From assembly GCA_019352875.1 (NCBI GenBank), contig JAAAFW010000015.1, positions 1,032,056-1,096,055 of the forward strand: a stretch of DNA of 64,000 nt, read 5' to 3'. This DNA comes from Pedobacter cryoconitis (GTDB lineage Bacteria; Bacteroidota; Bacteroidia; Sphingobacteriales; Sphingobacteriaceae). Below, in pieces: positions 1-7,909 of the stretch (positions are counted from its first letter, which is position 1; every line of letters begins with the position of its first letter). Below the pieces are notes generated by a model. It was not told the origin of the DNA. It did not search any database and saw only the letters and a program-made list of their open reading frames with translations. The translations under genes were made by a program, and so were the position numbers.

Positions 1-568
1 AATTGGCATCTGGATGTTGGTAGAGGCGATTGGAAGGCTGTATCTTCAAAGCGTAGTGAATCAACTCAGTAACGTAATTTCTAAGTAAGTCATATTTAAA
101 AATGTAATCGGAGTTAAGTTCTGCCAACATCTTATCAAATAATGCCAATACAGTTGTTTCCTGCTCAGCATCAAGTATATAAACTGGGTTCGCTCCAGGA
201 GAAAACATAGGCAACTGACGGATATTAGTGCGTAGCATCTCGGTGAAAAAAGACTCCTTATAAATACAAAATCTACCCGAATGCTGGTCATTTAAGTTCT
301 CAAAAGTATAAGGAACAAACGGGTTGAAGAAGATCAGTGCGGTTCCATCCATTTCTATACTTTTATCGGCATAGTGAATGACGGCTTTTCCTCTGAAAAG
401 GCTGATCTTGTAGAAATCACGGCGACTGTACTGAACAGGCTTTGCACCTGGCATATGAAAGTCCTCGGATCTAAAGACATTAAAGTGCCCAATATCCTGA
501 CTGAGATTATCTGGTAGCCAATTAAATTTTTTCTTGTAGAAATCCTCAAGTGTCTCTGTATTTGCCAT
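1..568 (-). CDS. AraC family transcriptional regulator, N-terminal part (cut by window edge)
   Basis: Reading from the ATG at 568 the minus strand stays open to base 1, giving about 189 residues starting MANTETLEDFYKKKF. The segment matches the N-terminal cupin-like sensor half of Bacteroidota AraC regulators (RRDFYKI near residue 50, then HYADKS and a NPFVPYTFE turn). The DNA-binding HTH pair, normally in the last 100 residues, would lie beyond the left edge, so the family call rests on the sensor half only. Ligand and targets are unknown. The gene is followed on its 5' side by a 255-base spacer before tRNA-Pro. Confidence 0.75.
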   Translation of the reverse strand, partial: MANTETLEDFYKKKFNWLPDNLSQDIGHFNVFRSEDFHMPGAKPVQYSRRDFYKISLFRGKAVIHYADKSIEMDGTALIFFNPFVPYTFENLNDQHSGRFCIYKESFFTEMLRTNIRQLPMFSPGANPVYILDAEQETTVLALFDKMLAELNSDYIFKYDLLRNYVTELIHYALKIQPSNRLYQHPDAN

Positions 569-765
569 GAAACAAAGTTACACTATTCAAACCAAAATCT
601 ATAGCGGCGATAAAAGAAGCACTAATGAACAATGGATAAAGCAATTATCGGGACTTTCGCAGTCTTCTGGAAAATAAGGGAGATTACCAATTCATCAAAA
701 ATACTATCAATTTAAACTGAGGGCAATAGCCATGTGGAAGGTAGGGTAAGCTTGTGCTTGTAAAC

Positions 766-801
766 AAAAAAGCCTCAAATCATAGATTTAAGGCTTTTTT
801 T
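766..801 (-). terminator. Intrinsic terminator after tRNA-Pro
   Basis: Hairpin AAAAAGCCT-c-AAATC / GATTT-a-AGGCTTTTT with one mismatch, lying just 3' of the minus-strand tRNA. It ends in a T tract when read on the minus strand. Confidence 0.7.
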
Positions 802-823
802 ATAGAAATTGATTTTCTATTTG

Positions 824-897
824 TCGGGGTGGCAGGATTCGAACCTACGACCTCCTGCTCCCAAAGCAGGCGCGATACCGGGCTACGCTACACCCCG
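824..897 (-). tRNA. tRNA-Pro (anticodon TGG)
   Basis: Read on the minus strand this is a complete 74-nt cloverleaf: acceptor CGGGGTG/CACCCCG with discriminator A, anticodon stem CCTGC/GCAGG around loop TTTGGGA (anticodon TGG), and T arm GTAGG-TTCGAAT-CCTGC. The C1-G72 pair with A73 is the usual bacterial proline identity. CCA is not encoded. A base-identical copy lies at 13075-13148. Confidence 0.97.
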
Positions 898-1288
898 AAC
901 ATGATCAACAATGAATTTCGTAATGTTCTTCGTTGTTGTTGGGATTGCAAAAGTACAACATAAATCAGGATTACAAAATTTATTTGCTGTTTTTTGATCT
1001 GTTTATTTATGTTTTTCAGTAACTATCTGTAATACAAATAGAAAAAATGTAATCTATATTGAGTTTTTTTTTGTGACGCTTGAGACTATTTCAATTCAGG
1101 CTTTCAAGCCATTTAAAATTAGCGTGCTGGTTTCTTTTTCATTCTTTCAAAATCTCTGGAGATGGTTTTGATTACGTTCCGTCGATATTTCAGAGTGCCG
1201 GCGGTTGGATCTATTTGCAGACGTTAATCCTTTTCCAGTCGGTTATGTCTATAACAGGAAGGTTCGTATTTATTTAAAACACACACAA
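898..1288. other. Intergenic region with the tRNA-Pro promoter
   Basis: The part next to the tRNA carries its promoter (948-978). The remainder, up to the small lipoprotein gene, is AT-rich and shows no open frame that looks coding and no clear RNA structure. Confidence 0.5.
948..978 (-). promoter_or_regulatory. Bacteroidota-type promoter of tRNA-Pro
   Basis: Read on the minus strand: TTTTG, an 18-base spacer, then TACTTTTG. This fits the Bacteroidota primary sigma pattern TTTG-N19-TAnnTTTG. It ends about 50 bases before the first tRNA base. Confidence 0.65.
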
Positions 1289-1453
1289 ATGAAAACAATC
1301 AGAAATCTAATGCTATTGCTGGTAGCGATATCATTTTTCAGCTCCTGTCTGGTACAGGACGGTCGGGGACGGGGTCGTCATTATCATGATAACTACAATC
1401 GTGGTCATCATAATGGATATTATAAACCTAACGGAAGACCGGGCTATTGGTAA
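1289..1453 (+). CDS. Small His/Gly/Arg-rich lipoprotein
   Basis: A 54-residue product starting MKTIRNLMLLL. It has a charged N-terminus, a hydrophobic stretch and a lipobox FSSC with the lipidated Cys at residue 20. The mature part is short, about 34 residues, and rich in His, Gly, Arg, Asn and Tyr (for example GRGRHYHDN). The internal ATG at 1289 is preferred over one at 1205 because only the shorter form has a proper signal peptide. No function is recognised; metal binding by the histidines is conceivable but unproven. The next gene on the same strand begins 99 bases later. Confidence 0.65.
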   Translation: MKTIRNLMLLLVAISFFSSCLVQDGRGRGRHYHDNYNRGHHNGYYKPNGRPGYW

Positions 1454-1552
1454 GCTGTCAAATAATCCTGATGCGGAAGTATCAGGATTATTTGTAATCT
1501 GACTGTAACATTTTTTTCAAGATCTGCATCTTATGTGTATAAGATTCAGAAA

Positions 1553-4009
1553 ATGAAAACATTGGTACTACTTACTGCCGCACTGTTATTGAATATGATG
1601 CTGCCGCAAAATTCACCGGCACAGGATCAACCGTTGTCGGGAAAAATATCAGGAAAAGTGTTAGACGAAAAAAAGGAGGGTTTTCCTTATGTTTCGGTAA
1701 GTATACTTCAGGCGAAAGATTCTATTGTTCTTAAGGGAACAATCACAGATGATCAGGGGGGATTTAGTTTTCCAAAACTTGTAGCCGGTACCTATCTGGT
1801 GAAGTACCAGGTGGTTGGTTATTCAGATCTGATAAAGGGTCCATTTAGCATATCCAAGGAAAGGCTAACTATTGATGCGCCGGCGGTAGGGATGACGACT
1901 GCAGTTAAACAGTTGAATAATGTAAATGTTACTGCAAGAAAACCACTAATCGAGAGGCAGGTAGATAAGACTGTCCTCAATATAGAAAACAGCGCGCTTG
2001 CAACCGGTAATACAGCACTGGAAATTCTGCAGAAAGCACCTGGCGTAAGTGTGGACAAGGACGGAAATATTAGTTTGCGTGGTAAAAAAGGAGTGACGGT
2101 CATGATTGATGGCAAGCCAACCTATTTGTCCAGCGAACAACTTGCAAATCTTCTGCGCTCAACTGAAGGAAATTCAATTCAGTCCATAGAGTTGGTTACG
2201 AATCCATCAGCAAAATACGATGCTGCAGGCAATTCAGGTATTATTAACATAAAATTGAAAAAGAACAGCAATTTTGGTACTAACGGTACAGTGACTGCAG
2301 GCGCTGGCTATGGTAAATATGGGAAGTGGAATACAGGATTGTCGCTCAATCATCGTCAGAAAAAATTTAACTTTTATGGTGATATCAATTACAGCAGAAA
2401 CAAAAGATTTCATGTGTTGAATATCGATAGGGTGAATGAAACTGAGGAGAACAAAACATTTTTTGATCAGAAGAGTAATTCATTGGGCCGCCGGAGAAAT
2501 ATGAACTATAAAGCTGGATTTGATTATTTTATCACAGATAACCATACTGTAGGTGTTGCCGTAAATGGTTACAGAAGTACAGGGAAAAATGACGTTGACG
2601 TAAGTACGGCTATTGGTTCTCAGAGATTCGAAACGGATTCTTCTGTGATTGCATTTAATCCTAATGATTACAAATATACTGGTATAACTTATAACTTGAA
2701 TTACAAAGGTACTTTAGATACTTCAGGACAGGAAATTAACGTCGACGCCGACTATTCCAGATATCTTGGTAATCCAGACAACTTATTTGAAAACAACTAT
2801 CTGGACAGAAACGGACAGGTTTATAAGGCCCCTTATATCTTTAGAAATGCAACACCTTCGACCGTAAATATTTATACTGCGAAAGCAGATTATACTTATC
2901 CCATCAACAAAAAAATGAAACTTGAAGCGGGAGTGAAAGCTAGTAAAGTCAATACAGATAACAACTCTATTTTCGAGAATTTTATAGGGAACGAATGGCA
3001 GAATGATGTAACCAGAAGTAACCAGTTCATCTATGACGAACGAATTCAGGCCGGATATATTAACGTTAATAAGCAGTTTTCCGGGTTGACAGTACAGTTA
3101 GGTTTACGTGGTGAAAACACAAATTCGAAAGGTAATTCCATAACGGAAAACAAGGTGGTTAACAGGCAGTATTTTGATCTTTTTCCAAGCCTTTTTGTCA
3201 ATCGGGAATTGTCTAAAAATCATGATCTCGGTTTTTCATACAGCAGAAGAATTGACCGCCCGGATTATGAATCGTTAAATCCATTTATCTTTTTCGTTGA
3301 CCTTTATACCTACGGAATCGGTAACCCATTTCTAAAACCGCAATACACAAACTCATTTGAACTTAGCTATGGCTATAAAAAAATGATAAATGTGACAATG
3401 GGATATAGTCATACCAGCGACGTAATAACCCGCGTATTAGTCTCTGATACGACAAAGAAGACATTATTTATTTCTTCGCAGAATCTGGCAGTGCGTAATG
3501 CATATAATATGAATATTAGTTCCCCGGTGAACTTTACTAAATGGTGGACTTCATCTAACAATCTGACTGTTTATTATAATGAGTTTAAAACTCCGGATTT
3601 GCTGGGTGTGCCCTACAAGAGCGGAAAACTCGCTTTCAACCTGAATACTAATCAAACTATCACGCTTGATCCGAATACTAAATTTGAAATGTCTGGGTTT
3701 TATCAGTCAGCTCAAGTTGAAGGAACTTTATCACTCAAAGCTTTTTATGGTGTCGATTTGGGAGTCAGCAGGACCTTTCTGGATAAAAAACTGAATGTGA
3801 AGGTCGCAGCCAATGATGTGTTTTATACACAAAAGTATCATATTACCAGCGCGCTTCCCGGACAGAATTACAGGGTCAATGAAAGAGATGAAAGTAGAGT
3901 GGTGCGTGTGACCTGCAGTTACAGGTTTGGCAGTTCTGCAGTTAAAGCAGCGCGTCAGCGTTCCAAAGGTTCAGATGCAGAATCGAGCAGGGTTAAATCT
4001 GGTGGCTAG
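1553..4009 (+). CDS. Outer-membrane beta-barrel receptor (TonB-dependent-receptor-like, OMP_b-brl_3 type)
   Basis: 818 residues from the ATG at 1553, which opens a clear signal peptide (MKTLVLLTAALLLNMM, cleavage near PAQ-D). An in-frame ATG at 1535 would add six residues ahead of the signal. Mature residues about 30-110 form a carboxypeptidase-regulatory-like domain (GKISGKVLDEK, GTITDDQGGFSF). A plug-like region follows at about 125-220 (VDKTVLNIEN, GVSVDKDGNISLRGKKGVTV). The rest is a beta-barrel rich in alternating aromatic strands with YSRRIDRPDY and a NPFLKPQYTNSFELSY segment typical of the Bacteroidota outer-membrane beta-barrel family. It probably imports a peptide, metal or glycan ligand, but none can be named. 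The stop is one base from the convergent Lrp gene. Confidence 0.85.
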   Translation: MKTLVLLTAALLLNMMLPQNSPAQDQPLSGKISGKVLDEKKEGFPYVSVSILQAKDSIVLKGTITDDQGGFSFPKLVAGTYLVKYQVVGYSDLIKGPFSISKERLTIDAPAVGMTTAVKQLNNVNVTARKPLIERQVDKTVLNIENSALATGNTALEILQKAPGVSVDKDGNISLRGKKGVTVMIDGKPTYLSSEQLANLLRSTEGNSIQSIELVTNPSAKYDAAGNSGIINIKLKKNSNFGTNGTVTAGAGYGKYGKWNTGLSLNHRQKKFNFYGDINYSRNKRFHVLNIDRVNETEENKTFFDQKSNSLGRRRNMNYKAGFDYFITDNHTVGVAVNGYRSTGKNDVDVSTAIGSQRFETDSSVIAFNPNDYKYTGITYNLNYKGTLDTSGQEINVDADYSRYLGNPDNLFENNYLDRNGQVYKAPYIFRNATPSTVNIYTAKADYTYPINKKMKLEAGVKASKVNTDNNSIFENFIGNEWQNDVTRSNQFIYDERIQAGYINVNKQFSGLTVQLGLRGENTNSKGNSITENKVVNRQYFDLFPSLFVNRELSKNHDLGFSYSRRIDRPDYESLNPFIFFVDLYTYGIGNPFLKPQYTNSFELSYGYKKMINVTMGYSHTSDVITRVLVSDTTKKTLFISSQNLAVRNAYNMNISSPVNFTKWWTSSNNLTVYYNEFKTPDLLGVPYKSGKLAFNLNTNQTITLDPNTKFEMSGFYQSAQVEGTLSLKAFYGVDLGVSRTFLDKKLNVKVAANDVFYTQKYHITSALPGQNYRVNERDESRVVRVTCSYRFGSSAVKAARQRSKGSDAESSRVKSGG

Positions 4010-4010
4010 A

Positions 4011-4475
4011 TTAGACGTTCTGGTCATATTCCGACTTAATCTGACTGATTACACTACTGGTTATAATTTTACCAACGTCCTCGATGTTTGCAAGGTTGTA
4101 CTGAATGAATTTATAGTACGAAGCCATATCCTGGGTCATAATTTTTAGCATAAAATCAAATGTTCCGGTAAGCTGGTAACATTCCAGTACTTCTTTAGCT
4201 TGCATAATAGCCTGGCGGAAATTTGAGAAACTTTCGCCAGTATGTTTTAACATCGTAATCTTAGTGATGCAGATTAATCCCGACTCTAGTTTACTACGAT
4301 CGATAACCGCAATGTATTTTTTGATAAAGCCAAGATCTTCCAAACGTTTTCTGCGTTCAAATATGGGAGAGATGCTTAGATTAAGAGAGCTTGCCAATTC
4401 TTTATTGGTGAGTTTTCCATTCTGATTTAGCAATTTTAGAATTCCAATACTAGTCGAATCCAGTCGTGTTTTCAT
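4011..4475 (-). CDS. Lrp/AsnC family transcriptional regulator
   Basis: 154 residues from the ATG at 4475 (MKTRLDSTSIGIL). The N-terminal HTH is clear: LDSTSIGILKLLNQNGKLTN followed by KELASSLNLS and the recognition-helix stretch FERRKRLEDLG. The C-terminal half is a RAM/AsnC ligand-binding domain (ECYQLTGTFDFMLKI). Such proteins bind amino acids and form octameric DNA-wrapping regulators. Targets are not evident; autoregulation is plausible because an inverted repeat lies just upstream at 4504-4528. Confidence 0.9.
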   Translation of the reverse strand: MKTRLDSTSIGILKLLNQNGKLTNKELASSLNLSISPIFERRKRLEDLGFIKKYIAVIDRSKLESGLICITKITMLKHTGESFSNFRQAIMQAKEVLECYQLTGTFDFMLKIMTQDMASYYKFIQYNLANIEDVGKIITSSVISQIKSEYDQNV

Positions 4476-4503
4476 AGTTGAATTTTTCAAAATTATAAAT
4501 AAC

Positions 4504-4528
4504 GTCAGGATCATGCCGCAGACCTGAC
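4504..4528. promoter_or_regulatory. Inverted repeat upstream of the Lrp-type regulator
   Basis: GTCAGG and CCTGAC separated by 13 bases, about 30 bases upstream of the regulator start. The size suits a dimer half-site pair, so an autoregulatory site is possible. No binding data. Confidence 0.35.
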
Positions 4529-4970
4529 ATTATGTAAATGTAATATTCTAACTTCCTTTTATTGGCTGAAATGGTTTTACTATAGGTTAATTATACGTTT
4601 CTTAAATGGATCATAATATCATGTATTTTGATGAGTACAGTAGCTAAAAGGTTCTAATCTCAAAGAATTGTCGTTTTTTTTACCTCGTCGAATTCTCCGG
4701 TAAGGAATATCATTATAATGGGAATAGCATTTCTGTTTCAGCTTTAATCAGAAGATACTTCTGCACATATTATGTTGATGAAATTCTACAGATTTAATGA
4801 ATACCAACATCTCCGATCTGCGAAATGAGCGAATACTATCTGCTTTTTTATTATTGTTTAATACTGAAAATGAGTGTCCTAGCAAGCATTTATTTCAATT
4901 ACTGACGTCCTTTAAAATGATTAGTTAACAACACTTGTTGATAACCCGGATTTATCCACAATAGAAACTG

Positions 4971-4978
4971 TAAATTTG
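4971..4978 (+). promoter_or_regulatory. Candidate -7 element of dnaA
   Basis: TAAATTTG matches TAnnTTTG and lies 11 bases downstream of the perfect DnaA box, so DnaA bound there would sit over the promoter. A good -33 element is not evident. Confidence 0.4.
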
Positions 4979-5106
4979 AGTTAATTAATTGTTTTATAGT
5001 TATTTAGGGGGTGGGTATAAGTTTATATTTTAATGTTGGTAATTTTCTTGAACTTCGCATTCTCCTTCACGAGAGAAGTATATTTAACATTAAACTTTAT
5101 AATATT

Positions 5107-6543
5107 ATGCTGACACAAAATACCTGTACTACTGTTTGGAATAACTCACTTCAGACTATAAAAGCAAATATCCCGAATCAAAGTTACAAAACTTGGTTCG
5201 AGCCAATTTCTGCTTTAAAGCTGGAAGGAAATGTTCTAACTGTACAGGTGCCAAGTTTATTCTTCTACGAGTGGCTTGAGGAGCATTATGTTGGGTTATT
5301 ACGTAAAACTGTTAAGCAGCAGCTCGGTGAAGAGGGAAGGCTTGAATATAATATCGTTGTAGATAAATCTCCTGGCAGTATCTCTCCTTATCCGGCGGTG
5401 AATCAGGGAACGTCTCATAACACTACTCAGAAAGTGCAAGGCTCTTCTGCACAGATCACACAAACTAAAGATCTGAAGAATCCTTTTACTGTTCCAGGAT
5501 TGAAAAGACTGAATGTTGATCCTCAACTGAACCAAAATTATACGCTTGAGAATTACATTGAAGGTGATTGTAATCGTCTTGCACGTTCGGCAGGTTTTGC
5601 TGTTGCTGCAAAGCCCGGTGCTACATCTTTTAACCCACTGATGATCTATGGTGCAGTAGGTTTGGGCAAGACTCACCTTGCACAGGCAATCGGTAACGAG
5701 ATTAAGCGGACCCTGCCTGAAAAACTAGTGATTTATGTGTCTTGTGAAAAGTTCTGCCAGCAGTTTGTTGAGTCCTTAAAAAATAATTCAATTAATGACT
5801 TTGTAAACTTCTACCAGGCTATGGACGTGATCATCATGGATGATGTGCATAACTTTGCAGGAAAGGAAAAGACTCAGGATATTTTCTTCCATATTTTTAA
5901 CCATTTACACCAAAGTGGTAAACAAATTATCATCACTTCAGATAAAGCGCCTAAAGATTTATCAGGACTTGAAGAACGCTTATTAAGCCGTTTCAAATGG
6001 GGACTTTCGGCTGATTTGCAAATTCCTGAACTGGAAACGAGAATTGCTATTCTCAAGAAGAAAATGTCGGACGATGGTATTGAGCTTCCAGCGGAGGTCG
6101 TTGAATATGTAGCAAATCATATTGATAACAATATTCGTGAGTTAGAAGGTGCGATGGTTTCTTTAATTGCCCAATCTACTTTAAACAATAAACAAATTGA
6201 TCTTCCGCTTGCTAAATCAATGTTGAAGAACTTTATTAAAAACAGTACTAAAGAAATCTCAATGGATTATATCCAGAAGGTGGTTTGTGAGTATTTTGAC
6301 GTTGCTGCTGATTTGGTTAAGTCTCCTACCCGTAAGCGCGAAGTAGTTCAGGCGAGACAAATCTCCATGTATCTTTCTAAAAGCCTGACTAAGTCATCCC
6401 TGAAAAGTATCGGTGCTTTTTATGGTGGAAGAGATCACTCTACTGTAATTTACGCCTGTCAGACTGTAGATGATCTTATACAGACCGATAAGAAGTTTAA
6501 ATCCTACGTGGCAGATATAGAGAAAAAATTGAAAATGAGCTAA
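5107..6543 (+). CDS. dnaA: Chromosomal replication initiator protein DnaA
   Basis: 478 residues from the ATG at 5107 (MLTQNTCTTVWNN). The frame is open further up, but only this start matches the family N-terminus. Domain I (1-90) contains YKTWFEPI and LFFYEWLEEHYVGLL; a poorly conserved linker runs to about 125. Domain III is the AAA+ core with Walker A GAVGLGKT (182-189) and Walker B IIMDDVHNF (DD at 245-246), plus LLSRFKWGL (sensor/arginine-finger region). Domain IV carries the DnaA signature GGRDHSTV (440-447). DnaA binds DnaA boxes and melts oriC to start replication. A strong terminator follows, so it is probably monocistronic. Confidence 0.98.
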   Translation: MLTQNTCTTVWNNSLQTIKANIPNQSYKTWFEPISALKLEGNVLTVQVPSLFFYEWLEEHYVGLLRKTVKQQLGEEGRLEYNIVVDKSPGSISPYPAVNQGTSHNTTQKVQGSSAQITQTKDLKNPFTVPGLKRLNVDPQLNQNYTLENYIEGDCNRLARSAGFAVAAKPGATSFNPLMIYGAVGLGKTHLAQAIGNEIKRTLPEKLVIYVSCEKFCQQFVESLKNNSINDFVNFYQAMDVIIMDDVHNFAGKEKTQDIFFHIFNHLHQSGKQIIITSDKAPKDLSGLEERLLSRFKWGLSADLQIPELETRIAILKKKMSDDGIELPAEVVEYVANHIDNNIRELEGAMVSLIAQSTLNNKQIDLPLAKSMLKNFIKNSTKEISMDYIQKVVCEYFDVAADLVKSPTRKREVVQARQISMYLSKSLTKSSLKSIGAFYGGRDHSTVIYACQTVDDLIQTDKKFKSYVADIEKKLKMS

Positions 6544-6564
6544 CAGCGTAATAAATTTTTAGAT

Positions 6565-6608
6565 CAAAAGGCGCCTGTGAGATTTTAACTTTCACAGGCG
6601 CCTTTTTT
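6565..6608 (+). terminator. Intrinsic terminator of dnaA
   Basis: Perfect stem AAAAGGCGCCTGTGA / TCACAGGCGCCTTTT, an 11- to 12-base loop and a run of Ts, 22 bases after the dnaA stop. Confidence 0.92.
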
Positions 6609-6655
6609 AGTTTACACCTGCTATCGCTTAAATTTGAACTGTAAAAACGACCAAT

Positions 6656-7012
6656 ATGAATATAGAAGAACATGGTGCAAGCGGAGTTAAGATAGCAGAA
6701 ATAACCTCAGATAAGATCATTATTAATTCCGCTGAGGACGGACTGGAGTTGCTGGGGAATCTGTACTACCAGGATTTCGACAGAATTATTCTGCATGAGA
6801 AGAATATTACCCCAGAATTTTTTGAGCTAAAAAATGGTATAGCGGGCGAAATACTGCAGAAATTCTCCAATTACCGGGTGAGATTGGCAATTGTCGGAGA
6901 CTTCAGTAAATACACCACTAAAAGCGTTACAGACTTTATATACGAGAGTAATCAAAGGCGTGCTATAAACTTTGTAGACTCAGTCGACAGCGCAATAGAA
7001 AGCCTGGTATAA
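6656..7012 (+). CDS. DUF4180 domain protein
   Basis: 118 residues. The whole length fits the DUF4180 family: RIILHEKNITPEFFELKNG in the middle, AGEILQKFSNYRVRLAIVGDF, and a C-terminal FIYESNQRR-NFVDS segment. No catalytic motif is known for the family, and the function is unknown; the fold seems to be a small alpha/beta domain. There is no signal peptide, so it is cytosolic. It stands alone between the dnaA terminator and the convergent MarR-GNAT gene (17 bases between stops). Confidence 0.75.
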   Translation: MNIEEHGASGVKIAEITSDKIIINSAEDGLELLGNLYYQDFDRIILHEKNITPEFFELKNGIAGEILQKFSNYRVRLAIVGDFSKYTTKSVTDFIYESNQRRAINFVDSVDSAIESLV

Positions 7013-7029
7013 GGTAAATAGAGGCGTGC

Positions 7030-7800
7030 TTATTTTTTAGCATGAATAGCATTTGAAAGTGCGCTTTCCAGCCCCTTATTCTGATAGGGCGGGAGTACAG
7101 CAAGATCAAAAACAGATTGATTTTCTGTTATTAAAGACAACACTGCCGATCCTGCAGGAATACCATTAATCAAACCGAGGTAGTAAAAACTATCATTTTT
7201 GCTGACGGATGGATAAGCAACTGCTAGTTCCTGTTTGATAATGGCTGAGACGATTGACTGTTCTTCGGCAGTACTCACCAATTTAACCGTAATAACTTCT
7301 GGGTATTGTTTCTCAGATAATTTTTCTTTAACTATAGCTTCCGCTCTTTGCAGGAAACTGCTTTCTTTCAGCTTCTCTTCAGTTTCATTGAGCGCTTTTA
7401 ACAGGTTGTTTGTGTTTTCAGTCAGGTCCAGGAGAACAGATTTAATAATAGTCCAGATCGGACGAAGCTGGAACACTAAATCCGAACCCTTCTTTGTCAA
7501 AAACATATTTCTTTTTCTTTCATCTCTGGCATCTTTCAATGAATCAACGAGATCCCTTTTTTCAAGTTCTTTTAACAATACAATGAGCGCGGGATGACTA
7601 AGACCGATCTGCTGAGCCAGCTCCATAATTCCTAGTGGCGATTTAATAGATAAAACATAAAGAACAGGAAACCATTTGGTTTCAAATTCAATCCCTTGTG
7701 TTTTATAAAAACTGTTTCCCTCTGCCCTAAGTAAATCGTGTATCCGGAGTAGTCTTGTTCCAATGGCTAAAATACCGGCATCATCAATAATATTCTTCAT
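7030..7800 (-). CDS. MarR family regulator fused to a short GNAT acetyltransferase domain
   Basis: 256 residues from the ATG at 7800 (MKNIIDDAGIL); a TTG three codons upstream is less likely. Residues 1-145 are a winged-helix MarR domain (MELAQQIGLSHPALIVLLKELEKRDLV, then DARDERKRNMFLTKKG for the wing). Residues about 165-256 resemble a GNAT domain ending in motif A (FDLAVLPPYQNKGLESAL). Usual GNAT domains continue about 40 residues beyond that point, so motif B is missing. The MarR half resembles the regulator of the hut operon (both have the FET-WFPV segment). It is divergent from the threonine-aldolase-like gene and probably controls it through the palindromes in between. Confidence 0.85.
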   Translation of the reverse strand: MKNIIDDAGILAIGTRLLRIHDLLRAEGNSFYKTQGIEFETKWFPVLYVLSIKSPLGIMELAQQIGLSHPALIVLLKELEKRDLVDSLKDARDERKRNMFLTKKGSDLVFQLRPIWTIIKSVLLDLTENTNNLLKALNETEEKLKESSFLQRAEAIVKEKLSEKQYPEVITVKLVSTAEEQSIVSAIIKQELAVAYPSVSKNDSFYYLGLINGIPAGSAVLSLITENQSVFDLAVLPPYQNKGLESALSNAIHAKK

Positions 7801-7806
7801 TCTTTT

Positions 7807-7871
7807 CAAATATAATGAATGTGTAAATATTTACGTAAAATAAAACTGATGTAGTGTTTTATTTATATTTG
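7807..7871. promoter_or_regulatory. Divergent promoter region with overlapping palindromes (candidate MarR operator)
   Basis: A perfect 12-base palindrome GTAAATATTTAC (7823-7834) overlaps a perfect 10-base palindrome TTTACGTAAA (7830-7839). A -7 like element faces each gene: TATATTTG at 7864-7871 (+) and its minus-strand equivalent at 7807-7814. The minus element is only 6 bases before the ATG, which would mean a very short leader. Confidence 0.5.
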
Positions 7872-7909
7872 GATCTCAAAACCAATTGATCATATCAAAA
7901 CAATATAAA

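Larger units (their letters stand above)
4476..5106. other. Upstream region of dnaA with DnaA boxes (candidate oriC or autoregulatory region)
   Basis: About 630 bases with no gene, strongly AT-rich in the middle (4550-4920). At the dnaA-proximal end are a perfect DnaA box TTATCCACA (4952-4960) and, on the opposite strand, a one-mismatch box TTATCAACA (4936-4944). The repeat AACAA-cac-TTGTT lies beside them. Two boxes suit either dnaA autoregulation or the edge of an origin; a third weak box (TTAACAACA) is nearby. Confidence 0.5.

Noticed and set aside
754..963. Open frame across the first tRNA-Pro
   Set aside because: It covers the tRNA on the opposite strand and has no coding features; the tRNA explains the conservation.
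5011..6543. Longer dnaA start at 5011
   Set aside because: The extra 32 residues are unlike any DnaA N-terminus; ATG at 5107 begins the conserved domain I.
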